From Aquabacterium sp. OR-4 (GTDB lineage Bacteria > Pseudomonadota > Gammaproteobacteria > Burkholderiales > Burkholderiaceae_C): a stretch of DNA of 64,000 nucleotides. Location: the NCBI RefSeq assembly GCF_025290835.2, contig NZ_JAOCQD020000001.1:2480001-2544000 (forward strand). Direction: 5' to 3'. This document shows, piece after piece, positions 30,186 through 39,550 of the stretch. A program made the translations under genes and the position numbers. Numbering within the stretch: position 1 is the stretch's first letter; every line of letters starts with the position of its first letter. A model generated the notes under the pieces. The model did no database searches. It saw only the letters and a list, made by a program, of their open reading frames with translations, and was not told where the DNA came from.

Positions 30186-31973
30186 ATGGTGCTGCTGCAC
30201 ACCCGGGTGGGCACGGTGGCGGCCATGCTCTTTGCGGCGCTGCTGGTGTGGCACCTGCGCGGCACCGTGGCCGACACGCTGCTGCTGGGCTGGCTGCTGG
30301 CCAAGCTGGCGGTGGCCGTCTCGCGCATCGTGCTGGCCCAGCTGTACGTGCGCCATGCCGACCGCCAGACGCACCCGGGCTTCATCAGCCCGCGCTGGCA
30401 GCAGCTGATGCTGACCATGCTGGCCCTCGATGGCGGGCTGTGGGGCCTGGCCGGCTGGCACCTGGTGCATGGCCCGGTGCCGGTGGCGGCACTGGCCACC
30501 GCGGCGCTTGACGGCGTGAGCTGCGTGGCCACCTTCGGCCTGCAGGTGCGCCTGGGCGCCACCGCGGCCTACACCGTGCCGATGCTGCTGCCGATGGCCA
30601 TGGGCCTGGCGCTGCGCCACGATGAGGTGGGCTGGTTCGGCGCCCCGGGCCAGCTGATCCTGGCGGCGCTGCTGCTCAGCACCGCCTACGGCACCTCGCG
30701 CCAGCTCACCGGTGCCATGCTGCTGCGCCTGCATGCCGCGGCGCTGCTGCGCCAGAAGGAGGACGCGCTGAAACTGGCCGAAGACCGCAGCGCCGAGCGC
30801 GACCGCTTCCTGGCCAAGGTGAGCCACGAGCTGCGCACGCCGCTGCACGGCATGCTGGGCCTCACGCGGCTGATCCACCTGGAGTCGCGCGACCCGCTCA
30901 ACACCCGCCGGCTCGAGCTGGTGGAAGACTCGGGCACCCACCTGCTGGCACTGATCAACGATCTGCTGGAGGTCTCGCGCATCGGCGCCGGGCACTTCGT
31001 GCTGCGCGAGGAGCCGTTCGACCTGGCCGCCCTGCTCGACCAGGTGGCCGAGGTGTTTGCGCTGCGCGCCGCCGACAAGGGGCTCAGCTTCTCGCTGCGC
31101 CTGGGCTTCCGGCGGCCGCAATGGGTGCGCGGCGACGCGGCGCGCCTGCGCCAGGTGCTCAACAACCTGCTGGGCAACGCGGTGAAGTTCACCGAGCGCG
31201 GCTCGATCACGCTGGAGGCCGGCCCGGCGGCCGCACCCGAACGCGTGCGCCTGAGCGTCACCGACACCGGCGAGGGCATCGACGTGGCCTTGCAGTCGCG
31301 CATCTTCCAGGCCTTCCAGCAGGGCCAGGAGGGCCGCGTGGGGCCGTCCACCGAGGGCGTGGGCCTGGGCCTGACCATCGCCCGCGAGATTGCCCAGGCC
31401 ATGCACAGCGACATCGAGGTCAGCAGCCTGCCCGGCCGCGGTGCGCGCTTCACGGTCGAGCCGCTGCTGCCGCCGGCCAGCCCGGTGGATGGGCACGCCG
31501 CCGGTGCCGCGCCGCATGCGCGACTGCCACGCCGCGTGCTGGTGGCCGAAGACGACGAGGTCAATGCGCTGATCGTGCACGCCTTCCTCGACGGCCTGGG
31601 CGTGCGCAGCGAGCGTGTCACCGACGGCAAGCAGGCGGTGGGCCACGCACTGCGCGAGACCGAGCGGCCCGAGCTGGTGCTGATGGACTGCCGCATGCCG
31701 CTGATGGACGGCCTGGCGGCCAGCGCCGAGATCCGGCGTCAGGAGCGGGCGCTGGGCCTGCCGCGCATCCCGATCCTGGCGCTCACCGCCACCACCACCG
31801 ACGCCGAGCGCAAGGCCTGCTTCGACAGCGGCATGGACGAGGTGGTGGGCAAGCCCTTCACGCCCGAGCAGCTGGCCCAGGCGATGCGCGATGCGATGGT
31901 GCGGCGCAGCCCGCTGGTGCCGATGCCGGGCCCTGCGGCCGACGCCGCCCCGGGCCCCTCACCTGCGCCCTGA
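30186..31973 (+). CDS. Membrane hybrid sensor histidine kinase / response regulator
   Basis: 595 residues from the first ATG. About six membrane segments fill residues 8-185, with no obvious extracellular sensor domain. The kinase core has His214 (SHELRTPLHGM), NNLLGNAVKFTERG, DTGEGI and GVGLGLTIAR. The receiver has AEDDEVN, Asp501 (LMDCRMPLMDG) and GKPF near the end. The frame stays open upstream through PRDRWPIRPALDRAALDL to a CTG at 30072 that has GGGAG 6 bases before it, so the real N-terminus may be 38 residues longer. It resembles RpfC-like or quorum-type membrane hybrid kinases in layout only. Confidence 0.9.
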   Translation: MVLLHTRVGTVAAMLFAALLVWHLRGTVADTLLLGWLLAKLAVAVSRIVLAQLYVRHADRQTHPGFISPRWQQLMLTMLALDGGLWGLAGWHLVHGPVPVAALATAALDGVSCVATFGLQVRLGATAAYTVPMLLPMAMGLALRHDEVGWFGAPGQLILAALLLSTAYGTSRQLTGAMLLRLHAAALLRQKEDALKLAEDRSAERDRFLAKVSHELRTPLHGMLGLTRLIHLESRDPLNTRRLELVEDSGTHLLALINDLLEVSRIGAGHFVLREEPFDLAALLDQVAEVFALRAADKGLSFSLRLGFRRPQWVRGDAARLRQVLNNLLGNAVKFTERGSITLEAGPAAAPERVRLSVTDTGEGIDVALQSRIFQAFQQGQEGRVGPSTEGVGLGLTIAREIAQAMHSDIEVSSLPGRGARFTVEPLLPPASPVDGHAAGAAPHARLPRRVLVAEDDEVNALIVHAFLDGLGVRSERVTDGKQAVGHALRETERPELVLMDCRMPLMDGLAASAEIRRQERALGLPRIPILALTATTTDAERKACFDSGMDEVVGKPFTPEQLAQAMRDAMVRRSPLVPMPGPAADAAPGPSPAP

Positions 31974-32001
31974 GCCCGCGCCGCAGGCGCGTTCACCCCT
32001 G

Positions 32002-32667
32002 TCAGGCGGCAAGGCCCAGCGCCGCCTCGTCCACCGCGGCTTCGGCCACCAGCTGCAGATCGGGGTGCCAGGTCTGCACCATGAACGGGTACAGGTTGTG
32101 CTGCAGTGCATGCCAGGTGCGCTCGGCCGCCACCACGTCGAAGGCCAGCACCTGGTGCGGCAGGCCGCCGGCATGGGCCAGCGGCACGCGGCCGCTGCCC
32201 GGCAGCAGATCGGCAAAACCCAGGCCGCGGTAGATGCGGATCAGCGCCTCGCTGCGCGCACCGATCACCAGCCAGCGGATCTGTGCCGCCACCGCATACA
32301 GGTAGCAGGCCTTCACCAGCATCGGCCGCACCAGGCCGTCGGCCCCGGGCACGATGGCCAGGCGGGTGATCTCGGCGCGGGTCTGGCCGGCTACCGCCTC
32401 GGGCAGGGCCACGCTGGCCTCGATGGCCAGCGGCTGCGGATGGTTGCGCTGGATGCGCGCCGTGCCGATGGCCCGGCCGCTGGCCTTGTCGCGCGCCACC
32501 AGCACCACGGTGCCGGCCTGGCGGTCGGTGGCGTCAGGCACCAGCAGCCCGGCCTGCAGATCGGGCACATGGTGGCCGTAGGAGTGGGCGCGCACCGCGC
32601 ACACCTCGCGCAGCTCGCGCTCGCCGCGCACGAGGCGCACCGTGAAATCCAGATTCGCCATGGTCAT
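32002..32667 (-). CDS. FeeM/autoinducer-synthase-like GNAT acyltransferase
   Basis: 221 residues; the ATG at 32667 has GGGAG 7 bases upstream. The sequence VRLVRGERELREVCAVRAHSYG, GTARIQ, TEITRLAIVPG-like AEITRLAIVPG and RIYRGLGFADL matches the GNAT fold of N-acyl amino acid synthases (FeeM) and of acyltransferases distantly related to LuxI. Such enzymes attach a fatty acyl group from acyl-ACP to an amino acid. No partner gene is adjacent. A PEP-CTERM protein lies 3 kb away, and acyltransferases of this type occur in exosortase systems, but no exosortase gene is seen here. Confidence 0.72.
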   Translation of the reverse strand: MTMANLDFTVRLVRGERELREVCAVRAHSYGHHVPDLQAGLLVPDATDRQAGTVVLVARDKASGRAIGTARIQRNHPQPLAIEASVALPEAVAGQTRAEITRLAIVPGADGLVRPMLVKACYLYAVAAQIRWLVIGARSEALIRIYRGLGFADLLPGSGRVPLAHAGGLPHQVLAFDVVAAERTWHALQHNLYPFMVQTWHPDLQLVAEAAVDEAALGLAA

Positions 32668-32905
32668 GACAGCTCTCCCAACGTGACCGGGTGTTTTGCT
32701 CGGCATGTGCGCATGCCGCACATCCATGGCGCTAGCTTCGCCCAGCCCGTCAGCGGCAAAGGCTTGAAAACCCGCCTCGGCGGGGGCCAGTTCACACCAC
32801 TGTCATGTCTGCGGCCAGGGCGGGCGGCGGCGGGGGTGGCTGCGGTCGGCGCTACAGTAGCGGCCGTTTCCGCTCCCGTTGCCGGCCGCTGTCGCCGGCC
32901 CGCCG

Positions 32906-33448
32906 ATGTCCTCAGCCAAGCGCTCCGTCCGCCCGCTCCGCGCCACCCGCGCCACGTCCACCTCGCTCGCCCTGTGGCTGGGCCTGGCCCTGCTGGTGAT
33001 CGTGGCCGACCAGCTCAGCAAGACCCTGATCGTGGGCCGCTTCGCGCTGGGCGACGTGCTCAGCCTCACCAGCTACTTCGACCTGGTGCGCGCCCACAAC
33101 AGCGGCGCCGCCTTCTCGTTCCTGGCCGGCGCCTCGGGCTGGCAGCGCTGGTTCTTCGTGAGCCTGGGCGCGGTGGCCTCGGTGTTCATCGTGTGGATGC
33201 TGCGCCGCCACCCCGAGCAGCGCCTGTTCTGCTTTGCGATCACGATGATCCTGGGCGGCGCCATCGGCAATGTCATCGACCGCCTGCTGCACGGCCACGT
33301 GATCGACTTCCTGCAGTTCCACTGGGACTGGCTGGCGCCGATGTTCCATGGCGGCTTCTTTCCGGCCTTCAACGTGGCCGATGCCGCCATCACCGCCGGC
33401 GCCATCGGCCTGATCCTCGACGAGCTGCTGCGGGTGCGGCGGGGCTGA
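32906..33448 (+). CDS. lspA: Lipoprotein signal peptidase LspA
   Basis: 180 residues with four membrane segments. The aspartic catalytic pair is Asp125 ([15 protein letters not shown]) and Asp159 ([11 protein letters not shown]), and the helix-1 motif [10 protein letters not shown] is present. It cleaves prolipoprotein signal peptides in the inner membrane. Many relatives have ileS directly upstream; here the upstream neighbour is the divergent acyltransferase. A start 27 bases upstream is possible but lacks the usual context. Confidence 0.95.
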   Translation: MSSAKRSVRPLRATRATSTSLALWLGLALLVIVADQLSKTLIVGRFALGDVLSLTSYFDLVRAHNSGAAFSFLAGASGWQRWFFVSLGAVASVFIVWMLRRHPEQRLFCFAITMILGGAIGNVIDRLLHGHVIDFLQFHWDWLAPMFHGGFFPAFNVADAAITAGAIGLILDELLRVRRG

Positions 33449-33453
33449 GAAGA

Positions 33454-33520
33454 TGCCCCCACGTCGCTTCGCTCCTGCCCCCCGAGGGGGCTCTCAGCCC
33501 CTTGGGGCGGCCCGGCGGGG
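33454..33520. repeat. GC-rich dispersed-type repeat with two hairpins
   Basis: Between lspA and the UbiB-like gene lies a string with CCCCC-GA-GGGGG at 33479-33490 and GCCCC-TT-GGGGC at 33497-33508. This wording (CCACGTCGCTTCGCTCC followed by CCCCCGAGGGGG) is familiar to me as an intergenic repeat in Burkholderiales genomes. It could end lspA transcription. No second copy is in this window. Confidence 0.5.
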
Positions 33521-33528
33521 CTGAGCAC

Positions 33529-35235
33529 ATGCCGCTGCTGCAAACCCTGGTCAGCGCGCGCGATCTGGGGCGGCTGCAGCACATTGCCGCGGTGTTCATG
33601 CGCCACGGCCTGGGCGATGCGGTGCGGCGCCTGGGCTGGGCCGACGCGCTCGAGAAGGCCGGCCATGTGCTGCACCGCCCGCATGCCGCCGAGCTGGCGC
33701 GGCTGACACCGCCCGAGCAGCTGCGCAGCGCGCTCGAGGAGCTGGGCCCCACCTTCGTGAAGCTGGGCCAGGTGCTGGCCGGCCGGGCCGACCTGTTCGG
33801 CCCCGACTGGATCGCCCAGTTCGAGAAGCTGCACAGCCGCGCCCCGGCGGCCGATCTGGCCGCGCTGCGCGCGCAGATCACCGAAGACCTGGGCGCGCCG
33901 CCCGAGCAGGTGTTTGCGCAGTGGAGCGACACACCGCTGGCCGCCGCCAGCATCGCCCAGGTGCATGCCGCCACGCTGGCCGATGGCAGCGAGGTGGTGG
34001 TCAAGGTGCGGCGCCCGGGCATTGCCGCCGATGTGGAAGCCGACCTGCGCCTGCTGGCGCGCCTGGCCGCTGCGGCCGAACGCCAGTGGCCCGAGCTGAA
34101 GCCCTACCGGCCGGTGGCGCTGGCGCAGCAGCTGGGCCGCTCGCTGCGCCGCGAGCTCGACCTGGCCAGCGAATGCCGCAACGCCGAGCGCATTGCGCAG
34201 GCCTTTGCGGCCCAGCCCGAGATCGTGATTCCCCGCGTGCACTGGGATTTCACGCACGAGCGCATCAATGTGCAGCAGCGCATCCGCGGCGTGCCGGCCG
34301 AAGACCCGGCGGCCATGGCCGCGGCCGGCATCGACCGCCGCGAGCTGGCCCGCCGCGGCGCGCGCGCGGTGCTGAAGATGGTGATCGAGGACGGCTTCTT
34401 CCATGCCGACCCGCATGCCGGCAACCTGTTCTTCCTGCCCGGCTCGCGCATTGCCTTCATCGACTTCGGCATGGTCGGCCGCGTCACGCTCGAGCGCCGC
34501 GAGCAGCTGCTGAGCCTGATGCTGGGCCTGGTGCAGCGCGACGCCGAGGCCGTGGCCGACGTGCTGCTGGCCTGGGCCCATGACCACGGCGACGGCGAAG
34601 ACGCGCTCGATGAAGACGGCCTGCGCGGCGACATCGATGCCTTCGTCGACCAGTACCACGGCGTGCCGCTGGCCCAGCTGAGCATCGGCCGCATGCTGGG
34701 CGATGTGACCGGCATCCTGCGTGGCCATCGCCTGGCGCTGCCGGCCGACCTGGCGCTGCTGATCAAGACCTTCATCACGCTGGAAGGCCTGGGCCGCGGC
34801 CTCGATCCCGGCTTCCACATGGCCGAGGAGGCCACGCCCATGCTGCGCCAGGCGCTGCATGCGCGCTACCGGCCCGAGGCCCTGGCGCGGCGCGGCTGGG
34901 ACGTGTTGCGCCGCAGCGTGGGCGTGCTGGGCAGCCTGCCACGCGACCTGTCGCGGCTGCTGGCCACCGCGCGCCGCGGGCGCATCCAGGTGCACATCGA
35001 CGTGCAAGACCTGCGGCAGGTGGCCGACCAGCTCGACGGTGCCGCGCAGCGCATTGCCGTCGGCCTGGTGGTGGCGGCGCTGATCGTCGGCTCGGCCATC
35101 GTGATGACCGTGCGCGGCGGGCCCGAGCTGCTGGGCCTGCCGGCCTTCGGGCTGCTGGGCTTTGCCGGCGCGGTGGCCGGCTCGCTGTGGCTGCTGTTGG
35201 GCGGCCGCCGACGCGGCAACGGCAACGGCGCCTGA
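33529..35235 (+). CDS. ABC1/UbiB-family protein kinase-like protein
   Basis: 568 residues. It carries the atypical-kinase motifs of the UbiB/ADCK family: FVKLGQVLAGRADL (KxGQ), AAASIAQVHAATL (Ala-rich loop), VVKVRRPG, HADPHAGNLFF (catalytic loop) and IDFGMVG. Two hydrophobic C-terminal helices (about 510-555) anchor it in the membrane. UbiB proteins support ubiquinone synthesis or lipid distribution. It is not next to ubiE/ubiJ, so it may be a paralogue rather than ubiB proper. The GTG/ATG choice is simple: only the ATG at 33529 gives the family N-terminus. Confidence 0.88.
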   Translation: MPLLQTLVSARDLGRLQHIAAVFMRHGLGDAVRRLGWADALEKAGHVLHRPHAAELARLTPPEQLRSALEELGPTFVKLGQVLAGRADLFGPDWIAQFEKLHSRAPAADLAALRAQITEDLGAPPEQVFAQWSDTPLAAASIAQVHAATLADGSEVVVKVRRPGIAADVEADLRLLARLAAAAERQWPELKPYRPVALAQQLGRSLRRELDLASECRNAERIAQAFAAQPEIVIPRVHWDFTHERINVQQRIRGVPAEDPAAMAAAGIDRRELARRGARAVLKMVIEDGFFHADPHAGNLFFLPGSRIAFIDFGMVGRVTLERREQLLSLMLGLVQRDAEAVADVLLAWAHDHGDGEDALDEDGLRGDIDAFVDQYHGVPLAQLSIGRMLGDVTGILRGHRLALPADLALLIKTFITLEGLGRGLDPGFHMAEEATPMLRQALHARYRPEALARRGWDVLRRSVGVLGSLPRDLSRLLATARRGRIQVHIDVQDLRQVADQLDGAAQRIAVGLVVAALIVGSAIVMTVRGGPELLGLPAFGLLGFAGAVAGSLWLLLGGRRRGNGNGA

Positions 35236-35242
35236 GGGCCGA

Positions 35243-35929
35243 TCAGCGGCGGGCGCGGCGCGCGGCAGCCGCCACCGCCAGCAGGCCCAGGCCCATCAGC
35301 GCGTAGGTCTGCGGCTCGGGCACGGCCTGCAGCTGAAAGGCCAGGTTGTCGGCATAGCCGTCGTTGTCGCCGCCGCTGAAGCGCTCCATCGACAGCGAGA
35401 AGACCACGCTGGTGGTGCCGGTGGGCAGCGCGCCGCTGGTGCCCACCAGCACCAGGCCGGTGGCGCTGTCGCGGTCGGCCGGCATCACCGGGCCGAGCTG
35501 GGCGTTGCCGAGATCGGCATTGCCGGCACCGAAGAACTGCACGTACAGCAGCGCGTTGTCGTTCTGCGTGGTCCAGCCACCCAGCCAGCCGCTGAGGCTG
35601 TAGCTCACCTGGCCCAGGTCGATCTGCGCCGACAGGTCGCTCACATCCAGCGCTTGGTAGCCGGCGGCAAAGGCATTGCCGCCGTCACCCACGAACAGGC
35701 GGCTGCCGCGGTCCGCCGGGCCGGGCTGGCTGGGCGTCACCCAGTTCGAGCTGTATGCCACGCTGCCAAAGATGGCGGTGCCGTCAAAGGCCGTCCAGCC
35801 GCTGGTGCCGGCCTCGGCATCGCCATTGACGATCAGGTTGCTGCCCAGGCGGGTGGCCTGGGCCTGGCTGGCGGCGGCCAGCGCGGCGGCGGCCAGGACG
35901 GTGAGGCGAAGGGTTTGACGCAGGAACAT
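35243..35929 (-). CDS. PEP-CTERM sorting-signal secreted protein
   Basis: 228 residues. A Sec signal (LTVLAAAALAAASQAQA) is followed by a beta-rich body beginning SNLIVNGDAEAGTSGWTAFD, a carbohydrate-binding-like jelly-roll opening common in these proteins. The C-terminus is a PEP-CTERM tag: VPEP, then a hydrophobic helix and a final RRARR. Such tags are processed by an exosortase; none is encoded in this window. It lies 67 bases after the phospholipase C gene on the same strand. Confidence 0.88.
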   Translation of the reverse strand: MFLRQTLRLTVLAAAALAAASQAQATRLGSNLIVNGDAEAGTSGWTAFDGTAIFGSVAYSSNWVTPSQPGPADRGSRLFVGDGGNAFAAGYQALDVSDLSAQIDLGQVSYSLSGWLGGWTTQNDNALLYVQFFGAGNADLGNAQLGPVMPADRDSATGLVLVGTSGALPTGTTSVVFSLSMERFSGGDNDGYADNLAFQLQAVPEPQTYALMGLGLLAVAAAARRARR

Positions 35930-35996
35930 GGTGCAGGTTCTCCAGGCGGGTTCAATGAACGGGTGAAGGGGGGGTTGGTGAAAGCCACTGAGCCGC

Positions 35997-38195
35997 TCAG
36001 CCCAGGCGGTAGCGCTCGAGCTGCGCCGCGCCTTCCATGGCCGGGTCGCTGATCGAATCGGCGCCGGTCTCCACGTGGCCGGCGAAGCGGCGGCTGTAGT
36101 CGGCCTGGCCCTGCAGGCGCACGCTCCAGTCGTACCAGCCCTTGGCGGCGCTGGTGTCCAGGCGCTGCACCAGCACCTGGCCGGGGTGGAGCACAAAGCT
36201 CTGTGCCGCCGTGCCCACGTACTTGTTGGCCTGCAGCACGAAGCTGCCGACGGCACTGCCGGTGTTGCGCAGGGTCAGGGCCAGCAGGCCGTCGCTGCGC
36301 TGCGCCAGCACCTCGGCCTCGGCATTGGGCTGGCCCGCGGCCAGGGCGCGCACGGCGTTGCCGGTGAAGTGGCGGTGCCAGCCGTTGGGGCCCAGCACCC
36401 ACAGGTCGTAGGCACCGGCGGCATCGGGCAGCCAGGCGTCGGCCAGCTGCTTGCCGGGCTCCACCGTGTAGCGGCGCGGCACGGCGGCGAGGTTGAGCCG
36501 GTCGTACACATGGAACACCGCGGCCGCGCTGCCGGTGTTGGCAAAGCGCAGCTCCACCCGCGCCGTGCCCGGCCGGCCGGGGATGCTGAGCACGCGCGCC
36601 AGCGTCGCCAGCTCGTAGGGCAGCGCGCGCGCCGGCCGCACGCCGGGCAGCTGCACCGGGGCCACCAGGCTGCCGGGCGTGGCAGGCGTGGTGGTGGCCG
36701 TCAATGCGCGAGCGCGCGTGGCCAGTGCCAGGGTCTGGGGCAGCGCAGCGAAGAAGCTGGTGTCGTTGGGATCGACGAAGTTGAAGCAGCCGCGCAGGTC
36801 ACCGCACACCGCACGCCGCCAGGGGCTGATGTTGGGCTCGATGACGCCGAAGCGCTGCTCGATGAAGCGGATCACCGAGGTGTGGTCGGCCACCTGCGAG
36901 TTGACCCAGCCGCCCTTGCTCCAGGGCGAGACCACGTACATCGGCACACGCGGGCCCAGGCCGTAGGGGCGGTGCTGGTAGGTGGCCGAGCTGCCGTTGA
37001 GGTGGTGGTGGTATTCACCGGTGGTGTCCACCGTCGAGCCGCCGGCCACGGTGGACTTGCGCGCATTGGCGTCGACGCTCAGGATGGCCGGCGCGGCCGG
37101 CGGCGGCACATGGTCGTAGAAGCCGTCGTTCTCGTCGAAGTTGATGAACAGCACCGTCTTGGCCCACACCGCCGGGTTGGCCACCAGGGCCTCCAGCACC
37201 TTGGCGGTGTAGTCGGCGCCCTGCGCCGGGCTCGACGGGCCGGGATGCTCGGAGCCTTCGGCCGTGGCCACGATCCAGCTCACCTGCGGCAGCTGGTCGG
37301 CCAGCACGTCGGCACGCAGCAGGTCGAGATCGCGCGTGCTGATGCCGCGCGCCTTCAGCGCCGGCGAGTAGCCGCTGCGGCCGAACCAGGCATCGCGAAA
37401 CACCTTGAAGCCGGCCAGCGCGTTGTCGGTGAACTGGTCGGACATGTTCTCGTAGACCTGCCAGCTGATGCCGGCGGCCTGCAGGCGCTCGGGGTAGGTG
37501 GTCCAGGTGTAGTCCACGCCGCCGGTGAACCAGTCGTGGCTGTTGTCGGTGGACGGGCCGTTGCCGGTGGCCAGCGGGTCGTTGCTGCCGGTCCACAGGA
37601 ACAGGCGGTTGGTGTTGGTGCCCCCGGTGAACGAGCAGTGGTAGGCATCGCAGATCGTGAAGGCATTGGCCAGCGCGAACTGGAACGGCAGGTCCTGCGC
37701 CTTGAAGTAGCCCATCGAGTGGTTCTGCTTGGCCGCCGGCCAGGCGGCCATGCGGCCGTGGTCCCAGGCGGCCTGGGCATCGCCCCAGCTGTGCGGCGTG
37801 CCTTCCACGCGCATGTGGGCGAAGTTCTGCACCGTGTTCAGATGAAAGGGCGCAATCGCCATCGGCACCCCGCCCACCACCGGCGGCCGGCCGGGCAGGT
37901 TGACCGTGGGGTTCAGCGTGGGCTGCGCGAACACCGTCTTGCCGCTCACCACGCCGGCGCGGTCGGGCACCGGAATCGGAAACGGATCGGCAAACCCGCG
38001 CACGCCGTTGAGGGTGCCGAAGTAGTGGTCGAAGCTGCGGTTCTCCTGCATCAGCACCACGATGTGCGCCACATCCTTGAGCGAGCCGCTGCGGTTGGCC
38101 GCCGGAACGGCCAGCGCCTCCTGCAGCACCGGCGGCAGCGAGCTCAGGCCGGCCACGCCGGCCAGACGCTGTAGAAAATCGCGGCGATTGCTCAT
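35997..38195 (-). CDS. Phosphocholine-specific phospholipase C (Tat-exported)
   Basis: 732 residues, close to the usual 700-750. A twin-arginine signal NRRDFLQRLAG opens the protein. The phosphoesterase domain shows VVLMQENRSFDHYFGTLNGV near residue 48-67, DNSHDWF and INFDENDGFYDHVPPP. Two C-terminal repeats of the DUF756 type follow (about 490-725). It hydrolyses phosphatidylcholine or sphingomyelin outside the cell, releasing phosphocholine. The haemolytic and non-haemolytic types cannot be separated here. It is upstream of, and possibly co-transcribed with, the PEP-CTERM gene. Confidence 0.92.
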   Translation of the reverse strand: MSNRRDFLQRLAGVAGLSSLPPVLQEALAVPAANRSGSLKDVAHIVVLMQENRSFDHYFGTLNGVRGFADPFPIPVPDRAGVVSGKTVFAQPTLNPTVNLPGRPPVVGGVPMAIAPFHLNTVQNFAHMRVEGTPHSWGDAQAAWDHGRMAAWPAAKQNHSMGYFKAQDLPFQFALANAFTICDAYHCSFTGGTNTNRLFLWTGSNDPLATGNGPSTDNSHDWFTGGVDYTWTTYPERLQAAGISWQVYENMSDQFTDNALAGFKVFRDAWFGRSGYSPALKARGISTRDLDLLRADVLADQLPQVSWIVATAEGSEHPGPSSPAQGADYTAKVLEALVANPAVWAKTVLFINFDENDGFYDHVPPPAAPAILSVDANARKSTVAGGSTVDTTGEYHHHLNGSSATYQHRPYGLGPRVPMYVVSPWSKGGWVNSQVADHTSVIRFIEQRFGVIEPNISPWRRAVCGDLRGCFNFVDPNDTSFFAALPQTLALATRARALTATTTPATPGSLVAPVQLPGVRPARALPYELATLARVLSIPGRPGTARVELRFANTGSAAAVFHVYDRLNLAAVPRRYTVEPGKQLADAWLPDAAGAYDLWVLGPNGWHRHFTGNAVRALAAGQPNAEAEVLAQRSDGLLALTLRNTGSAVGSFVLQANKYVGTAAQSFVLHPGQVLVQRLDTSAAKGWYDWSVRLQGQADYSRRFAGHVETGADSISDPAMEGAAQLERYRLG

Positions 38196-38504
38196 GACTT
38201 GTCCTGTATCAAGATGGGGTTGGGCAGCGCGGCCCGCTCAAGCCCGGGCCGCGCACCGGCAAACGGTGGAAGTGCAGCGTAGGCAGCGCCCGTGATGCGG
38301 TGTTGACGCGCGGCGTGGCCCATCGGGCGCATGGCCTGGGCCTATCGGCACACACGGGTGGCCGTGCATCGCGACACGGCACTGCGTTACGCGCGGGCGC
38401 GCCCGTCAAACCCGCCAAGCCCTCCGACCCGGCCCGGCCCCGTGACCCGGCCTAGGGCCAGCCCGACTGGACGCAGCCCCCCTGCTTGCTTAGCCTCGGG
38501 CGCC
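38196..38504. other. Divergent intergenic region, phospholipase C / DUF2189 gene
   Basis: 309 bases that must hold two opposing promoters. On the minus strand AGGACAAGTC stands before the phospholipase start as a ribosome site. I see no convincing promoter hexamers, terminator or small gene. A phosphate-responsive site would be expected for a phospholipase, but no clear Pho box is visible. Confidence 0.35.
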
Positions 38505-39356
38505 ATGACCGAAGTCGAGCCGTCCCGCCCCGTGCCGCCCAGCGCCAGCCCACGCACCCCCGAAGGCGCCGGCCCGGCGGCTGGCGAGACCCCGGTCGCC
38601 TCGGCCTTCGACATCGGCTTGCGCCCGCTGGGGCTGCTCGATCCGCTGCGCTGGCTGGTTGCGGGCTGGCGCGACTTCATGCGCTGCCCGGCCATCGGCC
38701 TGTTCTACGGCGCCTGCTTCGCGCTGATGGGCTGGGCGCTGATCACCGTCTACCAGCAGGCGCCGGCCTATGTGCTGGCCTTGTCGGCCGGCTTTCTGCT
38801 GGTGGGGCCGCTGCTGTGCCTGGGCCTGTACCACGCCAGCCGCCAGCTCGAGGCCGGCCTGCGGCCCGACCTGGGCGAGTCGCTGCTGGCCTGGGACCGC
38901 AAGCTGGCCACGCTGGCCATCTTCGGCTTCGTGCTGCTGGTGCTCGAGATGCTGTGGGGCCGCGCCTCGCTGATCGTGTTTGCGGTCAGCTTCGACGGCA
39001 TGCCCGATTTCAAGGGCTCGCTGATGGCCCTGCTCGACCCCGAGAACCTGCAGTTCATCGTGGCCTACCTGCTGGTAGGTGCGGTGTTTGCCGGCCTGAT
39101 CTTCGCGATCAGCGTGATCTCCATCCCGATGATCCTCGACCAGCAGACCGATGCCATCACCGCCGGCCTGACCAGCCTGCGCCTGGTGCTCACCCAGCCG
39201 CTGGTGATGCTGCTGTGGGGCGCCCTGATCACCGGGCTGATCGTGCTGGCCATGCTGCCCTGGTTTGCCGGCCTGCTGCTGGCCGGCCCGGTGCTGGGCC
39301 ATGCCTCCTGGCATGCCTACCGCAGCGCGGTGGTGGCGCCGCGCGACGAGGCCTGA
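38505..39356 (+). CDS. DUF2189 integral membrane protein
   Basis: 283 residues from the ATG at 38505. After a Pro/Glu-rich N-terminus of about 40 residues there are six hydrophobic segments; the first, after WLVAGWRDFMRCPAIGLFYG, and the ending GPVLGHASWHAYRSAV are hallmarks of the DUF2189 family. These are inner-membrane proteins of unknown function, sometimes near cytochrome oxidase genes. A start 174 bases upstream is rejected as it adds only low-complexity Arg/Pro sequence. Confidence 0.85.
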   Translation: MTEVEPSRPVPPSASPRTPEGAGPAAGETPVASAFDIGLRPLGLLDPLRWLVAGWRDFMRCPAIGLFYGACFALMGWALITVYQQAPAYVLALSAGFLLVGPLLCLGLYHASRQLEAGLRPDLGESLLAWDRKLATLAIFGFVLLVLEMLWGRASLIVFAVSFDGMPDFKGSLMALLDPENLQFIVAYLLVGAVFAGLIFAISVISIPMILDQQTDAITAGLTSLRLVLTQPLVMLLWGALITGLIVLAMLPWFAGLLLAGPVLGHASWHAYRSAVVAPRDEA

Positions 39357-39550
39357 CAAGGTGTGAATGAACCTGCTGCGCGGGCCCATGGCGGCCCAAG
39401 CGGCCCAAGCGCCCCACCGGCCCCCATGGCCGCAACGGCCCGCCGCGATGTGCGGTGCAACCCTGCCCGGCAGGTGGCGCCGGCCAGCGGTTAGAGTGGC
39501 CCCCTCCCCGCGCTGATGCCGCCGCCCGCCACGGGCCGGCCAATCCTTCG

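Noticed and set aside
29799..31646. N-terminal extension of dcp to 1307 residues
   Set aside because: The added part is antisense to the membrane hybrid kinase, and Dcp proteins begin near the ATG at 29798.
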